A model generated the notes under the pieces. The model was not told where the DNA came from. It searched no databases and saw nothing but the letters and a program-made list of their open reading frames with translations. Below, one piece after another: positions 1 through 6,224 of a DNA stretch of 9,179 nucleotides. The stretch lies in the NCBI GenBank assembly GCA_049314715.1, contig JBMOEL010000073.1:1-9179 (forward strand), written 5' to 3'. The position numbers were made by a program, and so were the translations under genes. Origin of the DNA: JAFLDD01 sp049314715. GTDB taxonomy: Bacteria > Pseudomonadota > Alphaproteobacteria > Rickettsiales > UBA3002. Position 1 is the stretch's first letter. Every line of letters starts with the position of its first letter.

Positions 1-1234
1 TATCGCCATACCATGCATCGTTCGTAATGTTTAACAGCCAAGCGGGTCGATCGGTCTTTTTGGCCGCGAGCCATGGAAATACCGCCTCATAACAAATAAG
101 TGGGCTAAATGCTGGAACGCCTGCAACGCGCAACGTCCTGACGCCTTCACCGCGGGAAAAATCAAGCATTCCTGGTGTGATTTTATTGATTGGCAACATC
201 TCGCGCAGCGGTACAAATTCACCAAAAGGCACTAGTTGGTGCTTGTCATAGTAATCGAGTGATTCGCCCTCGCTATTCACCACCATCATGCTGTTCCAGA
301 CCTTGTCACGATGTGAGCGAATGACGCCTGTAATGAATGCTCCACCATCTGGCGCGAAGTGCCGCACCATATGAAACCAGCCACTGCCATCAAACACGGT
401 GAATGGAAACGCAGTCTCTGACCAGATGACGACATCCGCCATCGGCGCGTCCGTTTGCATATGGGTGAGCACGCCATGAATACGCATCGACTCGTCCTTG
501 CCCGAATCGGTCCACTTCATTTCTTGTGGGATATTGGGCTGGACCAGACGCAAACGCGTATCCGTCACGGGCGCTGCTTCGTTTGGCACACGCCACATGC
601 CATAACTATAAACGCTTATAAGCAGCGCTAAAATCGCGCAGAGATAGGTTCTATTGCGATAAATCAGCGGGAATACGGATAGGGCGATAAGCCATGAAAG
701 GCCGAATGTTCCCGTAATCGATGCTAGCTGCGATACGCGCTCGGAGGCCATGGAAACATAGCCTAACACATTCCATGGAAAACCAAACATACCCGCCGAG
801 CGCAGATATTCAAATGCGACCCACAGCAGTGCAAACAGAAAGATATTCGCAAAACGATGTGTACTGCGTAGTTTGGCGAAGACATAGCCTTTCACTAGAA
901 AATACGCTGCAAAAGCGGCGCTTAAACCAAATACGGAAATGGGGAACAGCCAACCGAACTGCGCTGCATCCACCAATAGTGAGAAGGCAATCCAATAGGT
1001 GCCTGCTACAAAGAATCCGTAACCAAAGAAAAAGCACCGCCAAGCGGTTTGGCGCGCTGTTCCTTGCTCCATCTGCAATAGTAAATAGGGGAAGGTTAGA
1101 AATAATATCGGCCATAGGTGATAAGGTGCAAAAGCAAGCGCGGTTAATGCGCCCGCCATGAATAATACAAGGTAGCGTTGCCAGCTTTGGCGATTGAGGA
1201 GCCACTCACTCCACCTCGTGAGTTGGGCAATCAT
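1..1234 (-). CDS. lnt: Apolipoprotein N-acyltransferase, 3' end cut by window edge
   Basis: Integral inner-membrane enzyme that transfers the third acyl chain from phospholipid to the N-terminal cysteine of lipoproteins, the last step of lipoprotein maturation. Reading from the ATG at 1234-1232 gives 411 uninterrupted codons. The first ~210 residues are strongly hydrophobic, with several predicted membrane helices (for example around LFMAGALTALAFAPYHLWPI). A nitrilase-like domain follows: RLVQPNIPQ (~229-237), VVIWSETAFPF with catalytic Glu273, YDKHQLVPFGEFVP with Lys331, and PLICYEAVFP with Cys381, matching the E267/K335/C387 triad of E. coli. The last readable residues are NITNDAWYGD. About 100 C-terminal residues lie beyond the left edge if it has the usual ~510. 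The start overlaps the corC stop as ATGA, implying translational coupling as the last visible gene of the miaB operon. Family assignment is secure. Confidence 0.96.
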   Translation of the reverse strand, partial: MIAQLTRWSEWLLNRQSWQRYLVLFMAGALTALAFAPYHLWPILFLTFPYLLLQMEQGTARQTAWRCFFFGYGFFVAGTYWIAFSLLVDAAQFGWLFPISVFGLSAAFAAYFLVKGYVFAKLRSTHRFANIFLFALLWVAFEYLRSAGMFGFPWNVLGYVSMASERVSQLASITGTFGLSWLIALSVFPLIYRNRTYLCAILALLISVYSYGMWRVPNEAAPVTDTRLRLVQPNIPQEMKWTDSGKDESMRIHGVLTHMQTDAPMADVVIWSETAFPFTVFDGSGWFHMVRHFAPDGGAFITGVIRSHRDKVWNSMMVVNSEGESLDYYDKHQLVPFGEFVPLREMLPINKITPGMLDFSRGEGVRTLRVAGVPAFSPLICYEAVFPWLAAKKTDRPAWLLNITNDAWYGD

Positions 1235-2145
1235 GCGTGCTTGGTAATGCGCAAGCGGCGAATACGGCGCGGGTCAGCTGCAATAATCTCGCACTTATAA
1301 TGCGGGTGAATATGCAGCACTTCGCCTTTAACCGGCACACGGCCCAACAACGCGAAGACAAGCCCACCCACTGTGTCTACATCATCGCCTTCTTTACGAA
1401 GCGTTTCATTAAGCATTTCTTCAAGCTGCAAAATCGGTACGCGCGCGTCTACTTCCAGAATATTCGCACCAATCCATTCGACCATTAATTCTTCATGGTC
1501 TTCATCGTGCTCGTCTTGGATTTCTCCGACCAATTCTTCAAATAAATCCTCCATGGTCACGAGCCCATCCGTGCCACCATATTCGTCAATCACAATGGCG
1601 ATATGGCACCCCGAAATACGCATGCGTACCAACAAATCGACAATTTTCATCGAAGGTGGAACAAATAAAATTTCGCGCATCACCATAGCGATATCGAATG
1701 GCTTGGCGCCCGCCACAAACGGGAACAAATCTTTGACGTGAATGAAGCCCTCAATCTGATCCAGCGATTCACCATACACAGGAATACGCGTATGGCCGAT
1801 GCTGATGATATGCGTTTTGAGTTCTGCCAGCGATGTTTGCTTGGGCAACGCTAATATCTGCGTGCGTGGCACCATGATGTCGTGCACCGTGAGCTCGCCA
1901 AAATGAATCATGTTCTTGAGCAGGTTTTTTTCTGCTTCACTGATAGATTGCATCTCGGGGGAGTTTTCCTCAAGCACCTCTTCCAGCGCTTCTTTGAGCG
2001 TGGCCTCAGGGCGGCCAATCACTTTATGGCGAAACCACTTAATCGCAACTTGCATGGGCGACGGCGCTGCGTAGCCGTTTTTGCCGGCTGTGTGCGGTTT
2101 TAATTCCAGTCCAGGGAGTTGCGGTTCTATTTCAGGCTGTGCCAT
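1231..2145 (-). CDS. corC: CorC/HlyC-type CBS-domain protein
   Basis: A 304-residue soluble protein of the CorC/TlyC (YbeX) family. It has no DUF21 membrane domain, so it resembles short CorC rather than the long CorB/YfjD forms. After a variable N-terminus of ~65 residues come two CBS motifs: about 88-145 (VHDIMVPRTQILALP ... GFIHVKDL) and about 152-208 (VMREILFVPPSM ... CHIAIVIDEYGGTDGLVTMEDL). A CorC_HlyC domain follows at about 222-302 (DTVGGLVFALLGRVPVKGE). Family members are linked to magnesium/cobalt efflux and, in the ybeZ-ybeY-ybeX cluster, to ribosome metabolism; the exact role here is not shown by sequence. It starts 14 nt after ybeY and its stop overlaps the lnt start. No strong Shine-Dalgarno is visible, consistent with coupled translation. 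Some annotations call this gene tlyC or hlyC. Confidence 0.94.
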   Translation of the reverse strand: MAQPEIEPQLPGLELKPHTAGKNGYAAPSPMQVAIKWFRHKVIGRPEATLKEALEEVLEENSPEMQSISEAEKNLLKNMIHFGELTVHDIMVPRTQILALPKQTSLAELKTHIISIGHTRIPVYGESLDQIEGFIHVKDLFPFVAGAKPFDIAMVMREILFVPPSMKIVDLLVRMRISGCHIAIVIDEYGGTDGLVTMEDLFEELVGEIQDEHDEDHEELMVEWIGANILEVDARVPILQLEEMLNETLRKEGDDVDTVGGLVFALLGRVPVKGEVLHIHPHYKCEIIAADPRRIRRLRITKHA

Positions 2146-2159
2146 AAGGTTCGTGGAAT

Positions 2160-2699
2160 CTATCGTGTCTCGTAGGGATTCGCAATAGCCAATCGCTTTA
2201 AATAGGCGATTTCAAGCGCTTCCATTTCTTCCGCTTCTTTTGATTTTTCATGGTCATAGCCCAATAAATGCAACGTCGCATGCACCACGAGATGCAGCGT
2301 ATGGGCGCGGAGGGTCTTTTTTTGCTCTTTGGCCTCACGCTTCACCGTCTCATAGGCGAGAATGATATCGCCTAGTTCCATTTCCTCCCCCCGCAGGGGG
2401 GAGGTTAGGAGGGGGGCATTATTCGCTCTACCCTTCACGACCGCCCCCTCCCTAACCCTCCCCCTACTGGGGAGGGAACTTTCGGCAGGAAACGACAGCA
2501 CATTAGTAGGTTTCTTCTTCCCACGATAGAGGTGATTGAGCGCTGTAACATCGTCGTCGGTAGAAAACTTGAGCGTCACAATGGCGCCCTTTGCTTCATA
2601 GTCTTTCAGCACCATGCGCACTGCCTTCAGCACATCCACGCGCAATGTCTTGAAACTATTGCGCCAGCGCGGGTCATCGACGAGTAAGTTAATTGTCAT
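2160..2699 (-). CDS. ybeY: Endoribonuclease YbeY with in-frame repeat insertion
   Basis: Metal-dependent RNase of the UPF0054 family, involved in 16S rRNA 3'-end maturation and ribosome quality control. I take the ATG at 2699, giving 179 residues beginning MTINLLVDDPRW. It overlaps the phoH stop by 11 nt, and the upstream reading to 2792 has no family resemblance. Visible motifs are LYRGKKKPTNVLSFP (~58-71), LGDII (109-113) and the zinc site HATLHLLGYDH with His140, His144 and His150 (H-x3-H-x5-H). The C-terminus ends NPYETR, like the E. coli EDPY tail. Residues ~74-107 are foreign: they translate a palindromic GC-rich element (2381-2480). E. coli YbeY has about 11 residues between LSFP and LGD; here there are 37. 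All catalytic motifs remain in frame, so the protein is probably functional with an extra loop. Confidence 0.94.
   Translation of the reverse strand: MTINLLVDDPRWRNSFKTLRVDVLKAVRMVLKDYEAKGAIVTLKFSTDDDVTALNHLYRGKKKPTNVLSFPAESSLPSRGRVREGAVVKGRANNAPLLTSPLRGEEMELGDIILAYETVKREAKEQKKTLRAHTLHLVVHATLHLLGYDHEKSKEAEEMEALEIAYLKRLAIANPYETR
2381..2480. repeat. GC-rich palindromic repeat inserted in frame in ybeY
   Basis: About 100 bp with three nested inverted repeats. The left hairpin is CCTCCCCCC (2384-2392), loop GCA, GGGGGGAGG (2396-2404). The right hairpin is CCCTCCCC (2456-2463), loop CTACT, GGGGAGGG (2469-2476). A central stem pairs GGTTAGGAGGGGGGC (from 2404) with GCCCCCTCCCTAACC (to 2457), with two mismatches. 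The RNA or single-stranded DNA could fold as a three-way structure. It interrupts ybeY without shifting the frame; the peptide includes LPSRGRVREG and APLLTSPLRGEE, the kind of translation such repeats give when annotated as protein. The pattern resembles non-autonomous interspersed palindromes and, in behaviour, Rickettsia palindromic elements, but I see no sequence match to an RPE family. The exact ends are uncertain by a few bases. Confidence 0.9.
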
Positions 2700-3723
2700 T
2701 CTGCTCGGCGAATTGTTTTTTCTTTTCTTCCCACTCGTCATAGGCCTGCACGATTTTCTTCGCCAGTGGGTGGCGCACCACGTCGCCGTCACTGAAGCGA
2801 ATCACGTCGATACCGGGGATTCCCTCAATCTTCGGGATACAATCGGCAAGGCCAGACTTGATGTCTTTCGGCAAGTCGATTTGCGACAAGTCGCCCGTAA
2901 TCAGGATGCGTGAACGCTCGCCCATACGAGTGAGGAACATTTTCATCTGCGTGCGGGTGGTGTTTTGCGCCTCGTCGAGAATCACGAAGGCGTTGCTGAA
3001 GGTTCGCCCACGCATGAATGCCAGTGGCGCCAGCTCAATCTCGCCATTATCCATATGTTGCTGCACGCGCTCGGCGGGCATCATATCGAACAACGCGTCA
3101 TAAAGCGGGCGCATATAGGGGTCGATTTTGTCCTTGATATCGCCCGGCAGGAAGCCAATTTTCTCGCCCGCTTCGACCGCTGGGCGCGAGAGAATAATAC
3201 GCTCCACCTTTTTGTTGATGAGTTGGTAAACCGCCATGGCCACGGCAATATAGGTTTTACCCGTACCCGCAGGCCCGAGGGCAAATACCAATTCGTTATC
3301 ATACAGCGTGCGCATGTAATTTGCCTGCACATGCGTGTAAGGCGCAATGGTTTTTTTGAGGGTGCGGATATAAACATCCGTCTCTAAATCCTGACCGTCG
3401 CGGCCTTTGGGTTTTTTATTGTCCAGCACCACGGGCGGAATCAGCCTTACCGCCGCGTCCACGTCCGCATCCACGATTTCTGCGCCGCTTTCAATTTGCT
3501 TATAGAGCGACTGCAGCACCTGCTCGGTCGCCTCAATGTCGCGCTTATGGCCAGTAATCGAAATCATGTTCCCGCGCGAGACGAGCGTTACGTGCAGCAA
3601 CTGCTCGAGGCGCTCCAGATTGGAATCATTGGAGCCATACAGCATCGGCAGATAATGATTATGTTCGAAAAAAATGTTGACGGTCTGGGTTTCGCGGGAA
3701 GATTTTTTGTCTGGCTTAGCCAT
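2689..3723 (-). CDS. phoH: PhoH-like ATPase (YbeZ)
   Basis: Cytoplasmic P-loop ATPase of the PhoH/YbeZ family, functionally tied to YbeY and RNA/ribosome metabolism. The 344-residue length is usual. An N-terminal ~75-residue region looks KH-like (HVTLVSRGNMISITGHKRDI). The ATPase core has Walker A GPAGTGKT at 150-157, the family signature SRPAVEAGEKIGFLPGD at ~179-195, Walker B VILDEAQN at 247-254, and LITGDLSQIDLP at ~274-285. The C-terminal tail is charged (EEKKKQFAEQNDN). The ATG at 3723 overlaps the miaB stop in the string ATGGCTAA, and the phoH stop overlaps ybeY, so the three genes are likely translationally coupled. Annotators may also use ybeZ; there is no sign of a phosphate-starvation promoter. 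Confidence 0.96.
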   Translation of the reverse strand: MAKPDKKSSRETQTVNIFFEHNHYLPMLYGSNDSNLERLEQLLHVTLVSRGNMISITGHKRDIEATEQVLQSLYKQIESGAEIVDADVDAAVRLIPPVVLDNKKPKGRDGQDLETDVYIRTLKKTIAPYTHVQANYMRTLYDNELVFALGPAGTGKTYIAVAMAVYQLINKKVERIILSRPAVEAGEKIGFLPGDIKDKIDPYMRPLYDALFDMMPAERVQQHMDNGEIELAPLAFMRGRTFSNAFVILDEAQNTTRTQMKMFLTRMGERSRILITGDLSQIDLPKDIKSGLADCIPKIEGIPGIDVIRFSDGDVVRHPLAKKIVQAYDEWEEKKKQFAEQNDN

Positions 3724-5092
3724 AATGCGCTACGCGCTCCTGCTGAGGGTTGGGAAGCTGCGAAGTGCCAACCACCTCGCCCTTGAGACTGTTAGCGTAT
3801 GCGCCCGTAATGTGCACGTCAACGAGGCGATTTGCATAGGCTATGCCGTTATCCACATACACAGACTGCATATAGGGCGACCTACCCTGCATCTGCCTCT
3901 CAAGCCTACCTTCGCGATTAAATAGTACTGAAAGCGTAGTTCCAAGCTTCGATTTATTGAAGTTTGCTTGCTGAACGCTCAGCAAGTTTTGCAGGGTTTG
4001 CAGGCGCGCATCCAACACCGCTTCTTCCAGCTGCTGCGCCTTTTCTGCCGCAGGGGTGCCTGCGCGCGGGCTGTATTTGAAACTATAGCCTTGCGTGAAG
4101 CCCACGGTTTCAACCAGTCGCAACGTGTCTTCGAAATCCGCATCAGATTCGCCGGGGAAACCAACAATGAAATCGGATGAGAATTGTATATCAGGGCGCG
4201 CGGCACGCAGTTTTTCAATCGCCGCTAAATAATCACTCGCTGTGTGCTTACGGTTCATGGCTTTGAGAATCTTATTCGAGCCTGATTGCACGGGCAAATG
4301 CAGCATAGGCATGAGGATTTCAATATCGCCATGCGCTGCTATCAACTCATCATTCACATCATTAGGGTGTGAGGTGGTATAGCGAATGCGTTTGACGCCT
4401 TTAATCTTTGCCACTTCGCGGATGAGCTTACCAAGCCCCCACTCTTTCCCATCAACACCGATGCCGTGATAGGCATTCACATTCTGCCCAAGCAGGGTAA
4501 TTTCGATTGCGCCTAAATCGACCAGCTTGCGGGTTTCTTCCAGCACATCACGCACGCTGCGTGAATATTCCGCGCCGCGAGTATAAGGCACCACGCAGAA
4601 GGTGCAGAATTTATCGCAGCCTTCTTGTACCGAAACAAATGCACTGGAGCCTTGGGTGAGCGTGGCTTCGGTGAGTTGGTCGAATTTTGGTATTTCTGGA
4701 AAATCGAGGTTGATGGCCGCCTTATTCGAACGCAACGTCTCACGAATCATGTTGGGTAGATTCTGATAGGATTGCGGGCCGACCACTACATCCACATACG
4801 GCGCGCGGGCGATGATTTCTTCGCCTTCCGCTTGCGCTACGCAACCCGCCACGCCAATCAGCATTTTTTGTTCAGGACGGGATTGCTTGATGTCACGCAT
4901 ACGACCAAGGTCGGAATAGACTTTTTCAGCGGCTTTTTCACGAATATGGCAGGTATTCAAAATCACCATATCCGCATGATCAGGCGCATCGGTTTGCGTA
5001 TAACCCATCGGTGCCAGTAGCTCCGCCATGCGCACGGAATCATACGCATTCATCTGGCAGCCATAGGTTTTGATATAGAGTTTTTTGGTCAT
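3716..5092 (-). CDS. miaB: tRNA-2-methylthio-N6-dimethylallyladenosine synthase
   Basis: Radical-SAM methylthiotransferase that adds the 2-methylthio group to i6A37 of tRNAs reading UNN codons. From the ATG at 5092 the protein has 458 residues, close to E. coli MiaB. The N-terminal MTTase domain holds the auxiliary [4Fe-4S] ligands Cys12 (KTYGCQMN), Cys48 (LNTCHIREKA) and Cys84 (GVAGCVAQ). The radical-SAM cluster is GCDKFCTFCVVPYTRG with Cys159, Cys163 and Cys166. HLPVQSGSNKILKAMNR and FIVGFPGES are further family signatures, and a TRAM domain ends the protein (~380-445). An in-frame TTG at 5107 would add five residues, but homologues begin directly MTKKLYIKTYGC. The six bases before the ATG are CCTCCT, the reverse of a Shine-Dalgarno; with the promoter at 5099-5127 this suggests a leaderless mRNA. 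First gene of the minus-strand operon. Confidence 0.95.
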   Translation of the reverse strand: MTKKLYIKTYGCQMNAYDSVRMAELLAPMGYTQTDAPDHADMVILNTCHIREKAAEKVYSDLGRMRDIKQSRPEQKMLIGVAGCVAQAEGEEIIARAPYVDVVVGPQSYQNLPNMIRETLRSNKAAINLDFPEIPKFDQLTEATLTQGSSAFVSVQEGCDKFCTFCVVPYTRGAEYSRSVRDVLEETRKLVDLGAIEITLLGQNVNAYHGIGVDGKEWGLGKLIREVAKIKGVKRIRYTTSHPNDVNDELIAAHGDIEILMPMLHLPVQSGSNKILKAMNRKHTASDYLAAIEKLRAARPDIQFSSDFIVGFPGESDADFEDTLRLVETVGFTQGYSFKYSPRAGTPAAEKAQQLEEAVLDARLQTLQNLLSVQQANFNKSKLGTTLSVLFNREGRLERQMQGRSPYMQSVYVDNGIAYANRLVDVHITGAYANSLKGEVVGTSQLPNPQQERVAHYG

Positions 5093-5098
5093 AGGAGG

Positions 5099-5127
5099 GC
5101 TATACAAAGTCTTTTTACACTTGTCAC
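5099..5127 (-). promoter_or_regulatory. Putative miaB operon promoter, leaderless
   Basis: Read on the minus strand, GTGACA (5127-5122) is separated by exactly 17 nt from TATAGC (5104-5099), matching sigma-70-type -35 (5 of 6) and -10 (4 of 6) boxes. The seventh base after the -10 is the A of the miaB ATG, so transcription would begin at or next to the start codon. This fits the lack of any ribosome-binding site. The -35 box shares bases 5126-5127 with the hairpin at 5126-5145. Prediction from sequence only. Confidence 0.45.
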
Positions 5128-5145
5128 CCCGTCGAATGACGGGGT
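5126..5145. repeat. Short perfect hairpin upstream of miaB
   Basis: ACCCCGTC (5126-5133), loop GAAT, GACGGGGT (5138-5145): a perfect 8-bp stem. It looks like a remnant of an interspersed GTCATTC-type repeat, because the minus strand reads CGTCATTCGACGGGGTGACA. It touches the predicted -35 box of miaB. As it lies upstream of the proposed start site it is unlikely to be in the miaB mRNA. No T run follows on either strand, so terminator function is not supported. Confidence 0.7.
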
Positions 5146-5164
5146 CAGCGCCTAAATATCACTC

Positions 5165-5297
5165 GTCATTGCGAGCGTCAGCGAAGCAATCCATCTTTGT
5201 CATCCTGAACGGAGTGAAGGATCTGAGATTCTTCGCTATGCTCAGAATGACAAGAAAAATGGATTGCCGCGTCGGGCTTTGCCCTCCTCGCAATGAC
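5165..5297. repeat. Outer interspersed palindromic repeat
   Basis: The ends are perfect inverted copies: GTCATTGCGAG (5165-5175) and CTCGCAATGAC (5287-5297). The inner arms GCAATCCAT (5186-5194) and ATGGATTGC (5259-5267) also pair perfectly. The GTCATTGCGAGC...GCGAAGCAATCC pattern is a repeat type I recognise from several bacterial genomes, including Rickettsia-like ones, where it occurs between genes and is often mis-annotated as small proteins. Here its centre is split by a second palindrome (5197-5253). No transposase is encoded, so it must be non-autonomous or static. Confidence 0.85.
5197..5253. repeat. Inner palindromic repeat nested in the outer one
   Basis: Arms TTGTCATCCTGA (5197-5208) and TCAGAATGACAA (5242-5253) pair over 12 bp with one mismatch. 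The stem continues with AGTGAAGGATCT against AGATTCTTCGCT with two mismatches, leaving a very small loop. The motif GTCATCCTGAACGGAGTGAA is another widely seen interspersed repeat. It sits exactly between the CAATCCAT and ATGGATTG arms of the outer element, which implies insertion of one element into another or a composite repeat that moves as a unit. Confidence 0.82.
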
Positions 5298-5339
5298 AAA
5301 AAACGCAACCCCACAAAAATCTTCTCGCAATCTTAACAC

Positions 5340-5367
5340 TTTATTTACCCCCCCCCCCCTCTAAAAT
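5340..5367 (+). promoter_or_regulatory. Possible promoter with C12 tract in the spacer
   Basis: TAAAAT (5362-5367) is a good -10 box for the gene starting at 5405, leaving a leader of about 30 nt. A weak -35-like TTTATT (5340-5345) lies 16 nt upstream. The spacer contains twelve consecutive C (5348-5359). Slippage in such a run would change the spacing of the two boxes, a known mode of phase variation in other bacteria. The -35 is poor, so the assignment is tentative. Confidence 0.35.
5348..5359. repeat. Homopolymer tract of 12 C
   Basis: An uninterrupted run of twelve C between TTATTTA and TCTAAAATC, about 45 bp before the start at 5405. It is the longest homopolymer in the window and is prone to replication slippage. 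Its exact length may also be a sequencing or assembly error. Confidence 0.85.
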
Positions 5368-5404
5368 CAAAAATGTAACAAACAATTTTAAGGGATAATT
5401 TTTT

Positions 5405-5806
5405 ATGGCAGACCCAGTCAGAATTCCAGGACTTGGCTCGGTAACCGTTACTAACGAAAACGGCGTTGGTCAGATTAAATTAGAAAAAACTGATGGAAGT
5501 ACATTTACAGTAAATGCTAGACCCGCACGCAGCACAACTACTGACGGCGTAACAGCTATTTACACTGATCAAAAAGTTATCGGAGTAGGTGAGATTTATA
5601 GCAGACCAGTTCAGGATGCTGTGCAAGGACTGGTAAATAACATTCTTACTGACGACATAGTAACTCCTCAAGAAGGGCTAGTAGCCGCTGATAAAGCTCT
5701 AGAAATCATACAAGCTCTTCAAACAAATATGGATGGTGAGTATGATGAAACTCCCAACCCGTCAGTTCGAGATGCTCGCGCACCTAGCGAGAGCAAGAAG
5801 AGATAA
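5405..5806 (+). CDS. Hypothetical protein, 133 residues, unrecognised
   Basis: I do not recognise this protein. ATG at 5405 follows an AAGGGAT ribosome-binding site (5390-5396). There is no signal peptide, membrane helix or cysteine. The first ~60 residues alternate polar and hydrophobic residues rich in T, V and G (GSVTVTNENGVGQIKLEK), suggesting beta strands. Residues ~65-112 look helical (VQDAVQGLVNNIL ... AADKALEIIQALQ), and the last 20 are a polar charged tail ending in SESKKR. The gene is visibly more A+T-rich than its neighbours. Four of its seven arginines use AGA, against CGC/CGT in the surrounding genes. It sits alone between the repeat island and a hairpin terminator, with a C12 tract in its upstream region. 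It could be a recently acquired or lineage-specific gene; coding status rests on length, ribosome site and regular composition, not on homology. Confidence 0.72.
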   Translation: MADPVRIPGLGSVTVTNENGVGQIKLEKTDGSTFTVNARPARSTTTDGVTAIYTDQKVIGVGEIYSRPVQDAVQGLVNNILTDDIVTPQEGLVAADKALEIIQALQTNMDGEYDETPNPSVRDARAPSESKKR

Positions 5807-5830
5807 TCAATACCTCAGGATAAAACATCA

Positions 5831-5855
5831 GGGGCGCAATGAATAATTGTGCCCC
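5831..5855. terminator. Bidirectional hairpin terminator between convergent genes
   Basis: GGGGCGCAAT (5831-5840), loop GAATA, ATTGTGCCCC (5846-5855): a 10-bp stem with one G-T pair, lying between the stop at 5806 and the phhB stop at 5864. On the plus strand it is followed by CCTTAACTACT, with only a short T-rich stretch, so termination may be partial. Position and symmetry suit both converging genes. Confidence 0.7.
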
Positions 5856-5863
5856 CTTAACTA

Positions 5864-6196
5864 CTAAATCGCGTCTACCTTCGCTGCAACGATAAAGTCA
5901 TTGCGGGTTAGGGCGTTGAAAAAATGCGTCGTCATTGTCACGTCAACATAGCCCCAGCCGAGGCCTAAATCGGGGTGATGCCCCTCTTCTTCCGCCACTA
6001 CAGCGATTTTTTGCACATAGGCCAATGCTGTCATAAAGTCTTTGAATTCAAAGCGCTTATGGATGGCAGCGCCGCTTTGTGCGAAGTTCCAGCCCTTTAG
6101 CTCTTTCATCAGGATTTCCGCCTCGTCATGCGTGAGCGCACTACCTTCACCATGGCATGGGCCACATTTTTCTTTTTCGAGACTGCATACCGCCAT
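5864..6196 (-). CDS. phhB: Pterin-4a-carbinolamine dehydratase
   Basis: Dehydrates 4a-hydroxytetrahydrobiopterin, recycling the pterin cofactor of aromatic amino acid hydroxylases. The 110-residue protein is near the usual ~100. The active-site signature is EGHHPDLGLGWGYVDVTMTTH at 71-91, with His73-His74-Pro75 and His91, followed by Asp100. The N-terminal CGPCHGEG matches the Cys-containing lead-in common in bacterial PhhB. I choose the ATG at 6196 rather than the in-frame ATG at 6211: CAGGAG lies six bases before 6196, an excellent ribosome-binding site that would fall inside the coding sequence of the longer form. No phenylalanine hydroxylase gene is nearby, as for many orphan bacterial copies, so the substrate in this cell is not established. 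It is convergent with the unknown gene at 5405 and divergent from tsaB. Confidence 0.93.
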   Translation of the reverse strand: MAVCSLEKEKCGPCHGEGSALTHDEAEILMKELKGWNFAQSGAAIHKRFEFKDFMTALAYVQKIAVVAEEEGHHPDLGLGWGYVDVTMTTHFFNALTRNDFIVAAKVDAI

Positions 6197-6224
6197 AAAA
6201 AACTCCTGCATTTGTATTTTTTAC

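Noticed and set aside
721..1161. 146-residue plus-strand reading frame
   Set aside because: It is antisense to the membrane region of lnt, has no ribosome site or family resemblance, and is arginine-rich as expected from a shadow frame.
1..1234. Suspected frameshifted or broken lnt, because only short closed reading frames appear here
   Set aside because: Direct translation from 1234 stays open to base 1 with all three catalytic residues; the gene simply runs off the window edge.
2384..2476. CRISPR-like repeats or a rho-independent terminator inside ybeY
   Set aside because: There are no regularly spaced direct repeats with spacers, no T run follows the stems, and coding continues through the element.
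2700..2792. N-terminal extension of ybeY
   Set aside because: The extra 31 residues lie inside phoH in another frame and do not resemble YbeY; the ATG at 2699 fits homologues.
5085..5336. 83-residue plus-strand reading frame across the repeat island
   Set aside because: It is a translation of the palindromic repeats themselves (SLRASAKQS, VILNGVKDLR), a familiar source of false hypothetical proteins.
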